A stretch of 64,000 bases of DNA from Costus lasius (lineage: Eukaryota > Streptophyta > Magnoliopsida > Zingiberales > Costaceae). The stretch covers positions 26,523,439-26,587,438 of the forward strand of contig CM050450.1 in NCBI GenBank assembly GCA_027563935.2. The letters are read 5' to 3'. Under the pieces are notes generated by a model. That model searched no databases. It worked only from the letters and a program-made list of their open reading frames with translations, and was not told where the DNA came from. The stretch's first letter is position 1, and each line of letters starts with the position of its first letter. The translations under genes were made by a program, and so were the position numbers. Shown here piece by piece: positions 22,313 through 33,010 of this stretch.

Positions 22313-24213
22313 CGATGTCTCCAAATTTCATAGTATTTTTCACACTTATTTACTAGTCTTTTGAGTCATAATCTTGCTATTTTGCTTTATTTTTACACCT
22401 TATTTGCCAAGTACTTCGAAATCTACACCATTCTTTGTTTTTGATCAATTTCTGGCAAAAAGGTGTCATTATCACCAGTTTTCAAGCACTTTCAATGCAT
22501 GAACGAGTTCTAATCAAGCGGAGTTTACACACCAAATTTCAAGTTAAAAAAAGCCTGCTAGCAAAAATACGGCACTACCATAATTTTGGGACAAATTTCC
22601 ACGGTACTGTAATTTCAACAAACCCAACCAGAAGTTTTAGCAAAAATAGGCACTACCGTAAATATTTCCACGGTACCATAATTTCCGACAATTTCACACA
22701 GAAACTTTCAGAGTCATCTGAGATAAATACAGCACTACTGTAATTTTGAGACAAATTTCCACGGTACCGTAATTTCAGACAATTTCGACTAGAGGACTTA
22801 GGCAAAAATACGGCACTATTGTAAAGATTTCCACGGTACCGTAATTTTGGCCCAAAATTCACAGAAGAAATTACGGCACTGCCGTAATTATTTTATGGTG
22901 CCGTAATTTTGCACCCAGATTTCTGAGTTTTCCACCGCAAACTTAAAAACACGATTTCTCGAGATTTAGGGCACCAATTGAAGATCCAAAAAAAGGGAAA
23001 GACTCAGGAGAAGTAGGCGAAGATTTGCGAAGCAAAAGGAACAATTTTTATCACGTATTTATAGAGAATTTTAGGGAATCGCGGCTATGCTAGGGTTCAT
23101 TGCCGCTTGTCGCACAGACCATCTCCGGCCACGATTTTTGCAAAGAAGCTTTGCCTGAGGAAGAAGAACACACCATAGAAGTTTCAGAGCGATAGGAGAT
23201 CGATCGAGGGAGAAATCATCAAAAACACGGTCACGTCACTGTTCATCGCGACTTCAAGGCAAATTACGGGCTGTAATTTAGATTACAGCCCTGTTTTGTA
23301 AACTTTACTCCTCTCTTTCGATTTCTAATCATTCAAAAACCATGTTTTGCTATAATTCTTCCATCATCCTAGTTTAAACCTTTGTATGGGACATGGGGGT
23401 GTAATCCCCTTAATTTCTTATTGACTAGACATTGATTATTTTTGTCATGATAATTTTGTTATGATAATTCTGCTTATGTGATGACTTTCCTTTAATTCTC
23501 CTTAGTTTTATAAATATCAGCATGTTTTAGAGTTTTGCAAAATATACTGAGAGGTTGATTGTGAAATTTGGAACCCTAAAAATCATTGAGTTCGGAACTT
23601 ATCATAAGAGATTAGGTTTGTTCTTTGAATTCTGATTTTTAGTGATTTATTGTCATGTTGATTTTCTGATTCTTTGGATTGAGTTAATGTGTTAGGCTTG
23701 ATTTGAAATTGTAAGAGATTAAATTTTTGATCGCCGAAGAACCTTAAGTAGAACTTGTGATGAGTTTCAGGATGCACGAGAGTGATCCTTGAATTTCCAC
23801 ATGAGATGTTTGACTTAGAATTCGGATGCACGAGAGTGATCCTTGAGTTCTTTGTTCAATGGTTTACTTATTTTCAGCATTGGATAGATCTTGCACGGGA
23901 GTGAGGATTGGTCCTTTGTATGATTATCTGCGCGAGAGCGAGATGATCATTTTATGAAGTAAACTAAATCTTTATCATGATAAAATTTGACTGACAATCT
24001 TTATTTCCTTCTAGTCATTAGAATTAAGGTGGATGAACACCTAGTCCCAGTTTTCTTCTCTGATATTTTTCCATGCACTTTCCGATCGTTTGCATAATTA
24101 TTCGGTTTGTTTAGCTAATGAAAACTCAATTCGTCGGTACTAAACAACAAGGTCTCTGTGGTTCGATATCTATTTTATTACTTCGAGTATCCGTGCACTT
24201 GCAGACTACAACA
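22313..24213 (+). repeat. 3' LTR of the gag-protease gypsy element
   Basis: It starts CGATGTCTCC (TG start decayed to CG) and ends GACTACAACA, and is 1901 bp. Alignment by eye with the 5' LTR shows scattered substitutions and two extra palindrome pairs in the 22620-22775 stretch. It is followed by GTTCT, the right target duplication. Confidence 0.9.
22565..22905 (+). repeat. Expanded palindrome array in the 3' LTR
   Basis: Five pairs of the ACGGCACTNCCGTAA type and the ACGGTACCGTAATT type are present, against three in the 5' LTR. Several have mutated arms (for example CAGCACTACTGTAATT near 22728), but the alternation and spacing persist. The array behaves like a tandem unit of about 75-80 bases that expands or contracts between LTRs. 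Confidence 0.7.
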
Positions 24214-24532
24214 GTTCTCAACTTCATCAGCACAGCAAAACCCCCAAAAAGAGTGCTGGCTCGAGAGAGTACCATCGCATGGTGGTCACATGGCCACACT
24301 CTGCCAAAGCTTGCGGCAAAGCTGCAGCACACAACAGGAGGAGCACCTCCAGCGTGCATCCCTGTAGTTTTGCTATCTGGTGCCCTTCCAGAATCTCCAA
24401 CTACGTCCTCCAGGGTAGTGCTTGTTGTTGGTGTGCCCCCATGTTCACCAAAAGGTCCGCTTGACTTGTAGAGTACAACTACAACTACAAGTACAACTTA
24501 GAACGTATAAAACCTAGGCTATGATACCAGTC
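24214..24532 (-). other. 5' internal fragment of the old chromovirus with primer-binding site
   Basis: After the GTTCT duplication the interrupted minus-strand element resumes. On the minus strand TGGTATCATAGCC (24529-24517) lies just inside the LTR end and differs by one base from the initiator tRNA-Met site. The rest is leader or gag remnant with short broken frames, for example around 24118-24471; no domain can be named. Linking this fragment to the pol remnants at 12432-15850 is an inference from strand, order and position. Confidence 0.6.
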
Positions 24533-24945
24533 TGTCATACCCAGAATTAGTGCTTAAATTTTTCTTAAAAATAATCAGAGCCATGTAGGACTCTGAAAGA
24601 AGAAAACGTCCCATGCAGGGGACAAAAATAGCACACGGGCGCGACCGACAAACGTGACCGCTCACATCTCAGCCTAACCCAACAAACAAGCAACACCGTA
24701 CGTAGACGGTGGCGCACATGCACGAATAGAAGACACCATATAGGGTGTCAGAACAGCGTCAGTCGAACGCAGGCGACAAAACACCAATCACAGCACAACA
24801 CAAACAAACAGAAGTGACAGGGTCATATGAGCCGGGTAGAATGCCAGAGAAGCGAGGAACTGCACGTGGCTAAACGCAGGGTTAAACGCAGAACGTGCAC
24901 AGACCACAAAAGCAGAACAAGACGTCGCCGAAAAGCATGGTGACG
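24533..24945 (-). repeat. 5' LTR of the old chromovirus, first segment
   Basis: Beginning TGTCATACCC on the plus strand, it is the end of a minus-strand LTR (reads ...GGGTATGACA) abutting the primer site. It is cut at about 24945 by the insertion of the next element and resumes after 30430. The other end of the LTR was not located. Confidence 0.6.
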
Positions 24946-26352
24946 TAATAGGGGCCCGCAAGTGCATGGTTCTATCATATAATAAAATAAATATCGATCC
25001 CACAAAACCTAGGGGTCAAGTACTAACTATTTAGTCAATTAATAGCTAGGTGATCAAATAATGGAGAAGTGACTAGTGTCCTAATGCAAGTAAGTAAGTT
25101 AGAGCAAGTTAAGAGTAAGCAAAGAGCAAACTGGGTGTGAGTATTTCGAGGGAAAATCAGGGTTTTAGGTTTCACCACACTGAAGAAAGATAGAAAGATA
25201 ATGCTAAGTGTTTAAAATTGTTTAACATAAGTTCTTAAGGTAATTCTTCCTGAGGTACAGACTCGTTCTCTCTCAGACTACGCTTCGGTATCTAACTTAA
25301 CCCAAGTCTTCTACTCTCGTGGCTTACTAAGTTAAGTAGATCCAATGGGTTATGTGAAGAATTTTTGGCTCCTCTAGTAATTTCGACCTACTCTCATGGC
25401 CGAAATTACTAGTGCATTCTAAGGGGATCCGATGTTGTGGTTCACCTCTCAATCCATCCCACAACGTCTAAAACATATACATGTATGGCCAATACACAAA
25501 TATAGATTCAAACATCTTAGAATTGAATAAGAACAAAGATAAACTTAAGTAATGTATAAATCAAGCATTAACAATCAACATTCTTACAGTGGGCTACGCC
25601 TAAACCCCAAAAATAGATTATGCTACAGTATTCATCGTTAAATATATCAAAATCTCTCAAATAAATTGAATCAAATCAGATGGAAGGCTATATCCTGATA
25701 TCACTTCACAAAATCGCGTGATTATTATCTCAAACTGTCCGTCCTCCCGTTAGGAAGGTCTCTACCAATTTTCATTAAATTCCCCTCCAAAAATAGCAAG
25801 AAATAGGTGAAAAACCGAACGGGTGTCGTGCAGGGTGGAAGCTTTCACGGCCATGCATGGATGCATGACTACGCCTGTGAAGAGCTCGGCGAACTTCGTT
25901 TTCTGGAAAAATAACTCTTCACGGCCATGTATGGTTTCACGGGCGTGCCCGTGAACATCTCATCAAGTTCTGAAGAAGTTGGCCTAGTCCTTCACAGCCG
26001 TGCATAGATGTGCGGGCACGCCTGTGAAGATCTTAGCATAGTCTGGGAAAGCAGGTTTATGCACGACCATGCATGGATGCACGGCCATGCCTGTGAAGAG
26101 TGTAGAAAACTTCGTTTGAGCTAAAATTTGACATGTAGCTTCGTCTCATCATGAGGAGTCGTCTCATATCCTCAAATCTTTCAAATTCCACCAATTTTAA
26201 GGCGAAATCCCTACATTTCAATAAAACTAAGGAAAAGTGAAGATTCTGAAGAATATAAAATATTTAAGCAAATAAATGAGACAAATCATGCATTTTACTC
26301 CAAAATAATAATAGAATTAAGCCACAATATATTATATATATGCATGATATCA
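24946..26352 (-). repeat. 3' LTR of the minus-strand gypsy element
   Basis: 1407 bp, ending GCATGATATCA on the plus strand. It shares long near-identical stretches with 28979-30425 (for example AGGGGTCAAGTACTAACTA near 25010). It carries four hairpin units between 25846 and 26100. Confidence 0.85.
25846..26100 (-). repeat. Hairpin-unit array in the 3' LTR
   Basis: Four units of about 38-45 bases begin TTCACGGCCATGCATGG or similar and end GCCTGTGAAGA or GCCCGTGAACA, so each can pair its TTCACGGGC-type start with its GCCCGTGAA-type end. They are spaced by about 25-30 bases of unrelated sequence. The same array lies in the other LTR at about 29991-30235, and a single unit lies inside the element at 27468-27512. 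Confidence 0.7.
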
Positions 26353-27656
26353 AAATACATCGGACTTAGAATTTTGCTTGTCCTCAAGCAATTGAATTGT
26401 TCAGAACACAGTGATGAAATGAAATAAGGAATCTCAAGCAACTTGAATAAGTCTAGCAAGGTTATAATTTGGTCACAATAAGCCTTAAGTTATAATGCAG
26501 TATCAAAAGCAAATTAAATCAAATATTACTAATACAATCCATCAAAGTATGCAAAGTTGGCAATGCCAAAACCTTTAGTGCATCATATGAAAATGATGCT
26601 TTGATCAGGCATTCATAAGTCATGTGGTTGTACATCAAGTCATGGGAAAAATAGCATCGGTGCCACATAGTACCTATGTGGTGCCCTTTTTTTTTTAATA
26701 TATCAAGAACAGTGCCAAGTTAGATGAGTGATGAAAAAGCTTCGGTACCACTATCATTCTTATTGGATAGGAGATAGTGCCAAGCTAGATAAACACGATC
26801 GCTTAGGTACCACTGCCATATTTTATATTTATGCTAAGAACAATGCCAAGTGAAGTACAATGTGTGATGTACAATTACACTTTGGTACTACTGTTATTAT
26901 TTCTGATTCCCAGGATAAAATGTACAAGTAAGAATGGAATTATGACGTCAAGATACAAGGAATCATCACACATGTGATACATGTCAGGGTTAAGATAAAG
27001 ACAACAAGCATACTATCTAGGATCATAAAAAATAATGAATTGAGTTAATTAAATCATTCAACTGCATTAAACTAGAGAGCCATATGTATAAACCATAACC
27101 AATATAGACCTCTAACAAGAAAAAGTTAAGATTCCCATCCCAATCATTTCAGTATGCATAGAACAATGCAATACCAAAGATAAAGCAAATATCATAAATA
27201 AGGGGTGGGCAAAGACACCTAAGGTGTCGAAACAACTAGCTACGAGGCAAAGATAAAGTAATGCATGAAAGGAAAATGACATACTAACTAAGTAAAACTA
27301 AAAATAGAAATGAAACTACTAGAAACATAAAAGCTAACCAAGTGATGGTGAAACCAATACTGCTCATCCCCATCGCCGATGCAGTTGCTGCTGAATGTCA
27401 TGTAGAGCCACCTGCATGGTGGACTGAACCCGTGCTTGGCAATAAATCATAGAAGTGTGACGAGTTTATCACGACCGTGCATGGATGCACGGCCATGACT
27501 GTGAACATCATGTAGGTACCTAAAAGAAAATTCAAAAAAATTGTCAGCGGTTGGTTACCATATGAGAAGCGATAATGTAAAAGAAAATCTAGAATCTACG
27601 AAGGGAAACTAACCAAAAATAAATAAAGACAAAAAAGAGTATCAACAAGAGATTGA
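26353..27656 (-). other. Non-coding internal part of the minus-strand gypsy element
   Basis: AT-rich, no coding seen. At 26640-26900 a loose set of repeats around GGTACCACTGCCAT and GTGCCAAG-type strings occurs about every 60-80 bases. One copy of the LTR hairpin unit lies at 27468-27512 (ACGACCGTGCATGG to CATGACTGTGAAC). Confidence 0.55.
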
Positions 27657-27699
27657 GTTGCCTCCCAATAAGCGCTTCTTTAAGGTCACTAGCTTGACC
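27657..27699 (-). other. Conserved stem-loop motif, second copy
   Basis: On the minus strand GGTCA-AGCTAG-TGACC is followed by AAGCGCTTATTGGGAGGCAA, the counterpart of 20801-20847 in the plus-strand element. It comes directly after the coding remnant, as in the other element. Confidence 0.6.
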
Positions 27700-27710
27700 A
27701 ACGCTAAATA

Positions 27711-28507
27711 TCATAGTATTGTTGGTGGGTTACTAGCATAGTAAAGTGCATGTAGTCTGTTTTCTTTTTGTCGTCCTGAAAGTATTCTCACCAAAACAAA
27801 TATCATATGTTTCAATAGCAAGTTGATCACTATCATGTTAAACACCCTTAGCCTTGGGACAGATTTAAATTCAAATTTCAGATTTTCACTTACCTCAAGG
27901 TTGATGTTGTCAAGTGTCGGAGGTCGTACCTTTTCTGCATCGATAGTTGGATGTAAGTCATGTAGTTGGGAGTTTACAAAAAGATCAATTTCAGTTATCT
28001 CATCATCATCATCATCAATCATGTAAATTTCCAATGAATCTTTGTTGATCTGGGGGACATGAATTTCCCCCACTACTTTGTTCAACATTTCTATGTTATA
28101 GCATAACCTAAATCGGTTATCAATTTTAATCATCAACCTTTGGGGAACAGGAATCAGTGGTTTAGATGGTGGTGGTAAAATGCGCACTGGTTCCTCTTCA
28201 TCAACATCTATGGTTTAGAGTGTCAGTTAGTTTAACTGGTAAGGATCTTTGTTGTCCTTAACAAGGTCTTGGGGTCAAACCCCGCTCTCATTACTTCACT
28301 TGCCTATGTCAAAAAAAAAACATCTATGATGCTAGTGTTTGAGTTTTTCTCTTCCAAATGACTCTCCAATTCACCCTCACTGAACCCGCTGCTCTTCACG
28401 TGAGGCTCCTCTGACTCTCCCATGGGTTTGGCCAGGGTGATGGCTTGCGGGGCTAACTGAGAGATCCAATTGAGATATAAATTGCAAGCTTTCTTCGCTT
28501 TGCTTAG
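27711..28507 (-). pseudogene. Gypsy polyprotein fragment (protease-RT linker type), interrupted by a SINE
   Basis: On the minus strand a frame from about 28507 (ISQLAPQAITLAKPMGES, an acidic part after it) stops at the SINE and resumes at 28187 as RILPPPSKPLIPVPQRL, then an aspartate run and DNINLEVSENLKFEFKSVP. The last part resembles the linker before RT in Athila/Tat polyproteins, where a short LKPLP-like motif occurs. No catalytic domain is left. It is non-functional; the family assignment is moderate. Confidence 0.5.
28213..28318 (+). mobile_element. Short tRNA-derived SINE with 10-bp target duplication
   Basis: The 106-bp insert has a box A-like TAGTTTAACTGG near 28229 and a box B-like GGGTCAAACCC near 28272, the internal RNA polymerase III promoter of tRNA-derived SINEs. 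It ends in a run of A. AACATCTATG flanks it on both sides (28203-28212 and 28319-28328). It was copied by a LINE-type machinery and landed in the coding remnant of the minus-strand gypsy element, breaking its frame. The short body is unusual, since many plant SINEs are longer. Confidence 0.75.
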
Positions 28508-28978
28508 TTTCAAGTACGTTTTCTAGGTTTGATTTCTAGAGTTGATCAAATTGCCATTAGTGGAAATCTAAAGATTCTCTTAAATTCACTTGCGACATGG
28601 GGTTTAGGTTATTCTCATAAAAGAAGTTTGGATAATTCCCCTAATCCAAATCATAAGTGCTACAGTATGGGTCAGTGGAAAATGGAATCTCCAATTGACA
28701 TTCATCAGAAAAATGACCTGTACAACCACAAATATCACAAGAAACAAAAAGTAATAATGCAAAATTGATATTTGATGAATCAAGCAGTATGCACATTAAT
28801 CAAATGAAAACTTTTAGAAAAAAAATTCAGAAACTCTAAATGATAGGAAAAATTCATCCATAAGAAATAAAAATTATAAAAATTAAAAATTAAAAAAAAA
28901 CTAACTAGACCTAGTCTATCAATGTCCCGATCGTGTTAATATTAGCAAACCTAGTCTCCGGCAACAGTGCAAAAAACT

Positions 28979-30425
28979 TGATAGGATTGTCATAAGTGCA
29001 TGTTTCTATTGTGTAATAAAATAAGTATCGATCCCACAAGGACTAGGGGTCAAGTACTAACTAATCAGTCAATTAATAGCTAGGTGATCAAATAATGGAG
29101 AAATGACTAGTGTCCTAATGCAAGTAAGTAAATCAGAGCAAGTTAAGAGTAAGCAAAGAGCAAACGGGGTGTGAGTATTTCGAGAGAAAATCAGGGTTTT
29201 AGGTTTCACCACACTGAAGAATGACAGAAAGATAATGCTAAGTGTTTAAAATTGTTTAACCTAAGTTCTTAAGGTAATTCTTCCTGAGGTACAGACTCGT
29301 TCCCTCTCAAGCGACAGTCCGGTATCTAACTTAACCCAAGTCTCCTACTCTCGTGGCTCACTAGGTTAAGCAGATCCAATGGGTTCTGTGAAGAATTATT
29401 AGCTCCTCGAGTAATTTTGACCTACTCTCGTGGCCGAAATTACTAGTGCAATCTAAGGGGATCCGATATTGTGGTTCACCTCTCAATCCATCCCACAACG
29501 TCTAAAACATATACATGTATGGCCAGTACACAAATATAAATTCAAACATCTTAGAATTGAATAAAAACAAAGAAAACTTAAGCAATGTATAAATCAAGCA
29601 TTAACAATCAACATTCTTACAGCGGGCTACGCCCAAACCCCGAAAATAGATTACTCTACAGTATTCATCGTTAAATACATCAAAATCTCTCAAATAAATT
29701 GAATCAAATCAGAGGAAAGGCTAGATCCATGATGGGAGATGGTGGAGCACGATCTTTAGCGTCAAAAGGAGGAAGAAATCGCACCGGAACAGTCTCACCG
29801 TGAAGATTTTTGCCCAAACCCTAGTTGTCGCCGTTTTGCCTCGTTCTCCCCAACCGCACCATGAAATCATGTGATTCTTGTCCCAAATTGTCCATCCTGC
29901 CGTTAGGAAGGTCTCTACCAATTTTCATTAAATTCCCCTCCAAAAATACTAAGAAACAAGTGAAAAACCGAATGAGTGTCGTAGGGTGGAAGCTTTCATG
30001 ACCGTGTATGGATGCACGACCACGCCCGTGAAGAGCTCGGCGAAGTTCGTTTTCTAGAAAAATAACTCTTCACGGCCTTATATGGGTTCACGGGCGTGCC
30101 CATGAATGTCTCGTCAAGTTCTGAAGAAGTTGGTTGAGTCCTTCACGGCTGTGCATGGATGCAAGGGTGCGCCTGTGAAGAACTTGGCGCAGTTTGGGAA
30201 AGTAGGGTTATGTACACGGCCATGCCCGTGAAGAGCATAGAAAACTCCGTTTGAGCTGAAATTTGACATGTAGCTTCGTCTCATCATGAGGAGTCATCCC
30301 ATATCCTGAAATCTTCCAAATTCCAAAATAAAATATGTAAACAAATAAATGAGACAAAGCTTGCATTTTACTCCAAAATAATAATAGAATTTAGTCGCAA
30401 TATATCATATATATGCATGATATCA
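28979..30425 (-). repeat. 5' LTR of the minus-strand gypsy element
   Basis: 1447 bp, starting TGATAGGATTGTCATAAGTG on the plus strand and ending ATGATATCA. Compared with the 3' LTR it has an extra stretch near 29730-29870, and hairpin unit four (about 30205-30235) is shortened. Confidence 0.85.
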
Positions 30426-31500
30426 GGACGTCGAAAAAAGAATAAATAGCAAAAAACAAAATAACAGACATAAAGGAGCTGGAAGAGAAGAATACCTCTC
30501 AGCAAGACTCAAACCCACTGGCTCCACCACTGTATAACTGACTGATGGCAAACTAATTTAAACTCCTCAACATCGAACCGCCCACCACGCACCACCGGTC
30601 GTCGCACGAAGTTCGTCAGGAATCACTGCTAATCACCGGAGTCCATCTGAGTAGTCAATACGGCTACGCCGAGCCATAGAGGGGAAACAAGGTGGACTCA
30701 TCAATAACAAACTGCCTGCACCACACCACCGGTTGTCGGAGTCCATCGGCGATCACCGCTGATCGCTGGAATGTAGGGATAGACCTCCTGGCGCTCTGAA
30801 CCCTAAGAGGTTGTTGAACTCCATCGCACGAAGTTCGCCATACGATCGCCACCGATCGCCGGAACCCAAAGGGGAGAGGAGGTGAGAGGGAGGAGGGAAC
30901 TACGCAAGGAGGCAGATGCCCACGCATCCGCTCCGCTCGCTAGGTGCCGCCCGCTCGCTTGGAGCCATCCGCTCTCCTAGAGCTATGTCTAGGGCTGCAT
31001 CCACCCACTAACCTAGAGAGGCTAGTAGCCGGCATCCCACGCTTGGAGCCCGCCAGACTACTCCACCGATGACTCCTTGTCCAGACGTGTGCACCCACGA
31101 GTCTAGAAGTTAGCCACCTCCCTTCCAAAATCCGCACACAATCGTCACTCCCCACCTGTTATTGCCTCTTTGAGCTGCTGCTAGACCTCGAAGCCATCTC
31201 CCTTGGAAATGGCGTCGTCCCCTGTTGTTGCACGCCTGCACGTGCTTCCAAAGCCCTCTCTCTGCGCTGCCCCATTCCACCTCGCGTGCACGCTAGTTTG
31301 GAAGCCGAACCGGCTTCACAGCCCGTCGCCGCCAGCCTGCATGTGCCACGCCGACATCGCCGCCTATTGCTGCCTGCCACGCGGCAGCGTTTGCCTACAC
31401 GGGCCAATGGAGTCTTCGACGAACGCATCGAATAGCATTGCAAGTCCTAGCGTCGATTTGGGTCAATTTTGACCCAGTCAATGCCCCCTTGACTTGTCAA
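30426..31500 (-). other. GC-rich stretch, probably the rest of the old chromovirus LTR
   Basis: After the target copy GGACG the interrupted LTR should continue on the minus strand. The region has short open frames on both strands (for example 30664-30927, 31159-31443, 31203-31472), rich in arginine, serine and proline as expected of random GC-rich DNA. I recognise no protein and could not place the outer LTR end. Confidence 0.4.
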
Positions 31501-31518
31501 AATCGGGCCCAAATCATG

Positions 31519-31767
31519 GGCCTAACATATAATATAGTAGACTAATTAAGATAATTGAAAATTAATGCACGTTTATATGATTCAAAAATCTAATCCAAAT
31601 TTGTAACAGTATAGCATCGGAGACTAATCTCGCCATATAATTATTTGCTCAGAAAATAGAAAGCACTATAGTATTATTTATTTGGATCAGATTAGAGGGA
31701 GAAAAAAATATATACAACAGAAGCATTGTACTATCATTTATTCGAACCATACAAAGTGTTAGGCCCA
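31519..31767. repeat. Inverted repeat around an AT-rich core
   Basis: TGGGCCTAACA (31519-31529) is repeated inversely as TGTTAGGCCCA (31757-31767). The similarity extends outward for about 70 bases on each side, with both arms carrying a GTCAA...TTGACTNGGTNAAAAT pattern. It could be a small foldback insertion or two LTR pieces in opposite directions. No target duplication was found. Confidence 0.4.
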
Positions 31768-33010
31768 AGCCCATCTAGACTAGCCAGGTCAACTGGGCTG
31801 TTGACTTGGTTAAAATCGGTCTAAACTCAATCACTGAGAAGGGAAATCGAAACATTGATTTGGGAATGCGAGCGATGAAATTGAGTGATGAAATCTCTTG
31901 ATACCCACTTTGATCGAAGGCAATGTCGGTGACATTGGCGACGCCTACAGTGGCCGAAGGTTTGAGGTGAACCGATGGAGTCAATGTCGGTCGTGGACAC
32001 ATCACTAAGATGCATCTCTCTAACAGACAGAACATTGATGCATGTAGGCGACGACGGCAACTGGACACCGGACATTATGTCCAATCGTCATAAGGCGGCA
32101 ATGACCCACCTTGTCCAGCATCAGGTGGCGGCACCTGCGATGAGGCGACTGGACAAGCAAGGAGGCAGTGGACGACATGCTGGTCACTCATGCGTGTAGC
32201 GACGATGCTCGGCCTAGCGGACCAAGTGGTGGAGTTGGGCGATTGCGTGGAGGCATGGGCGCTTGGCTTCGATCGCTGTCTTGTGGACTCAGCAGCCATG
32301 TCTTGACGAGCGTTAGAGACGAGGGATGGGCAAGGCTATCATCTCAGCATGGCTCCAGTAGCCTCATGCATCTGGGCGAGCAGGCAGAGATGAGGCTGGC
32401 TGGCTATAAAAGGCGCATCGACGAGTTCAAAAAAAGGGATGAATGGAACTGTGGCTCACGGGATGGAGGGAGAGAGAACCGGGACCGAACGAAGGTTGGG
32501 GCTAAGGAAGGTGGGCGGCTGAATCAGAGGAACAATGACATTCTGGCGATTTGAACTCGCCTGGGAACGAAACTGCTGCTCCGCCTCTTGCTTCTCCTCC
32601 TCCCTTTCTCCAGACGTGGCATGCAACCACCCAATGAGGACTTGCAGCATCCTCTTGTCGGTGCTCCGATGGTGTGGGTAGGGTGGATCGGAGCAATCGC
32701 AACACCATAAACTCGATTTGAATTCTCACTTTTCGGCGTCGCTCCTTTTCGTGAGTTCCATCGAACTCATGGTAGCGTCTCTGGTTAGACGACGAGCTCG
32801 GGCACGCTCGTCCAACAAAAAGGAGGAACCAATGTTGAACGTCGAGGCAGGATGCCAATGTTCGCATGCTCGTCGGAGGAGACGACGAGGTCCCCTCGCC
32901 TTGGACGAAGTGAAGAACGCGGCATCGGTGCGTTCATTGGGGAAGAACGTGTGGCTGTGCTCGTTGGGAAAAGGTGCGTTGACCCTCCGTTCCAATGCTG
33001 ACGCGAGCAT
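31768..33010. other. Unassigned GC-rich stretch
   Basis: It contains a TATA-like GGCTATAAAAGGCGC at about 32400 on the plus strand and open frames up to 128 aa (32168-32554), but no conserved domain, splice pattern or repeat partner inside the window. It may be a further LTR fragment. Confidence 0.3.

Larger units (their letters stand above)
16325..24213 (+). mobile_element. Athila/Tat-like gypsy element with gag-protease only, TSD GTTCT
   Basis: A complete plus-strand LTR element of 7889 bp. Its LTRs are at 16325-18069 and 22313-24213. The primer site TGGCGCCATTGCCGGGG at 18076 is of the tRNA-Asp type used by Athila relatives, and GTTCT is duplicated at 16320-16324 and 24214-24218. Inside, gag and an aspartic protease are recognisable but RT, RNase H and integrase are absent, so it is non-autonomous. 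The LTRs differ by many substitutions and by about 156 bp in length, so it is clearly older than copia element 2. Its LTRs and interior contain unusual short palindrome arrays, annotated separately. Confidence 0.92.
24946..30425 (-). mobile_element. Minus-strand Athila/Tat-like non-autonomous gypsy element
   Basis: Two related LTRs (24946-26352 and 28979-30425) flank 2.6 kb that lacks RT and integrase. The primer site on the minus strand (28972-28955) reads as a decayed TGGCGCC-GTTGCCGG-type sequence, and GAGGACAAGCAAAATT lies before the 3' LTR, as in the element at 16325-24213. The flanks read TGACG on the left (24941-24945) and GGACG on the right (30426-30430), a 5-bp target duplication with one change. 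It inserted into the LTR of the old chromovirus. Only a protease-to-RT linker-like coding fragment remains inside, and that is split by a SINE. Confidence 0.85.

Noticed and set aside
24118..24471. 117-aa plus-strand frame across the element border
   Set aside because: Starts inside the 3' LTR and crosses the insertion junction, so it is accidental.
32168..32554. 128-aa open frame on the plus strand
   Set aside because: GC-rich local composition, no domain and overlapping frames on the other strand; looks like chance.
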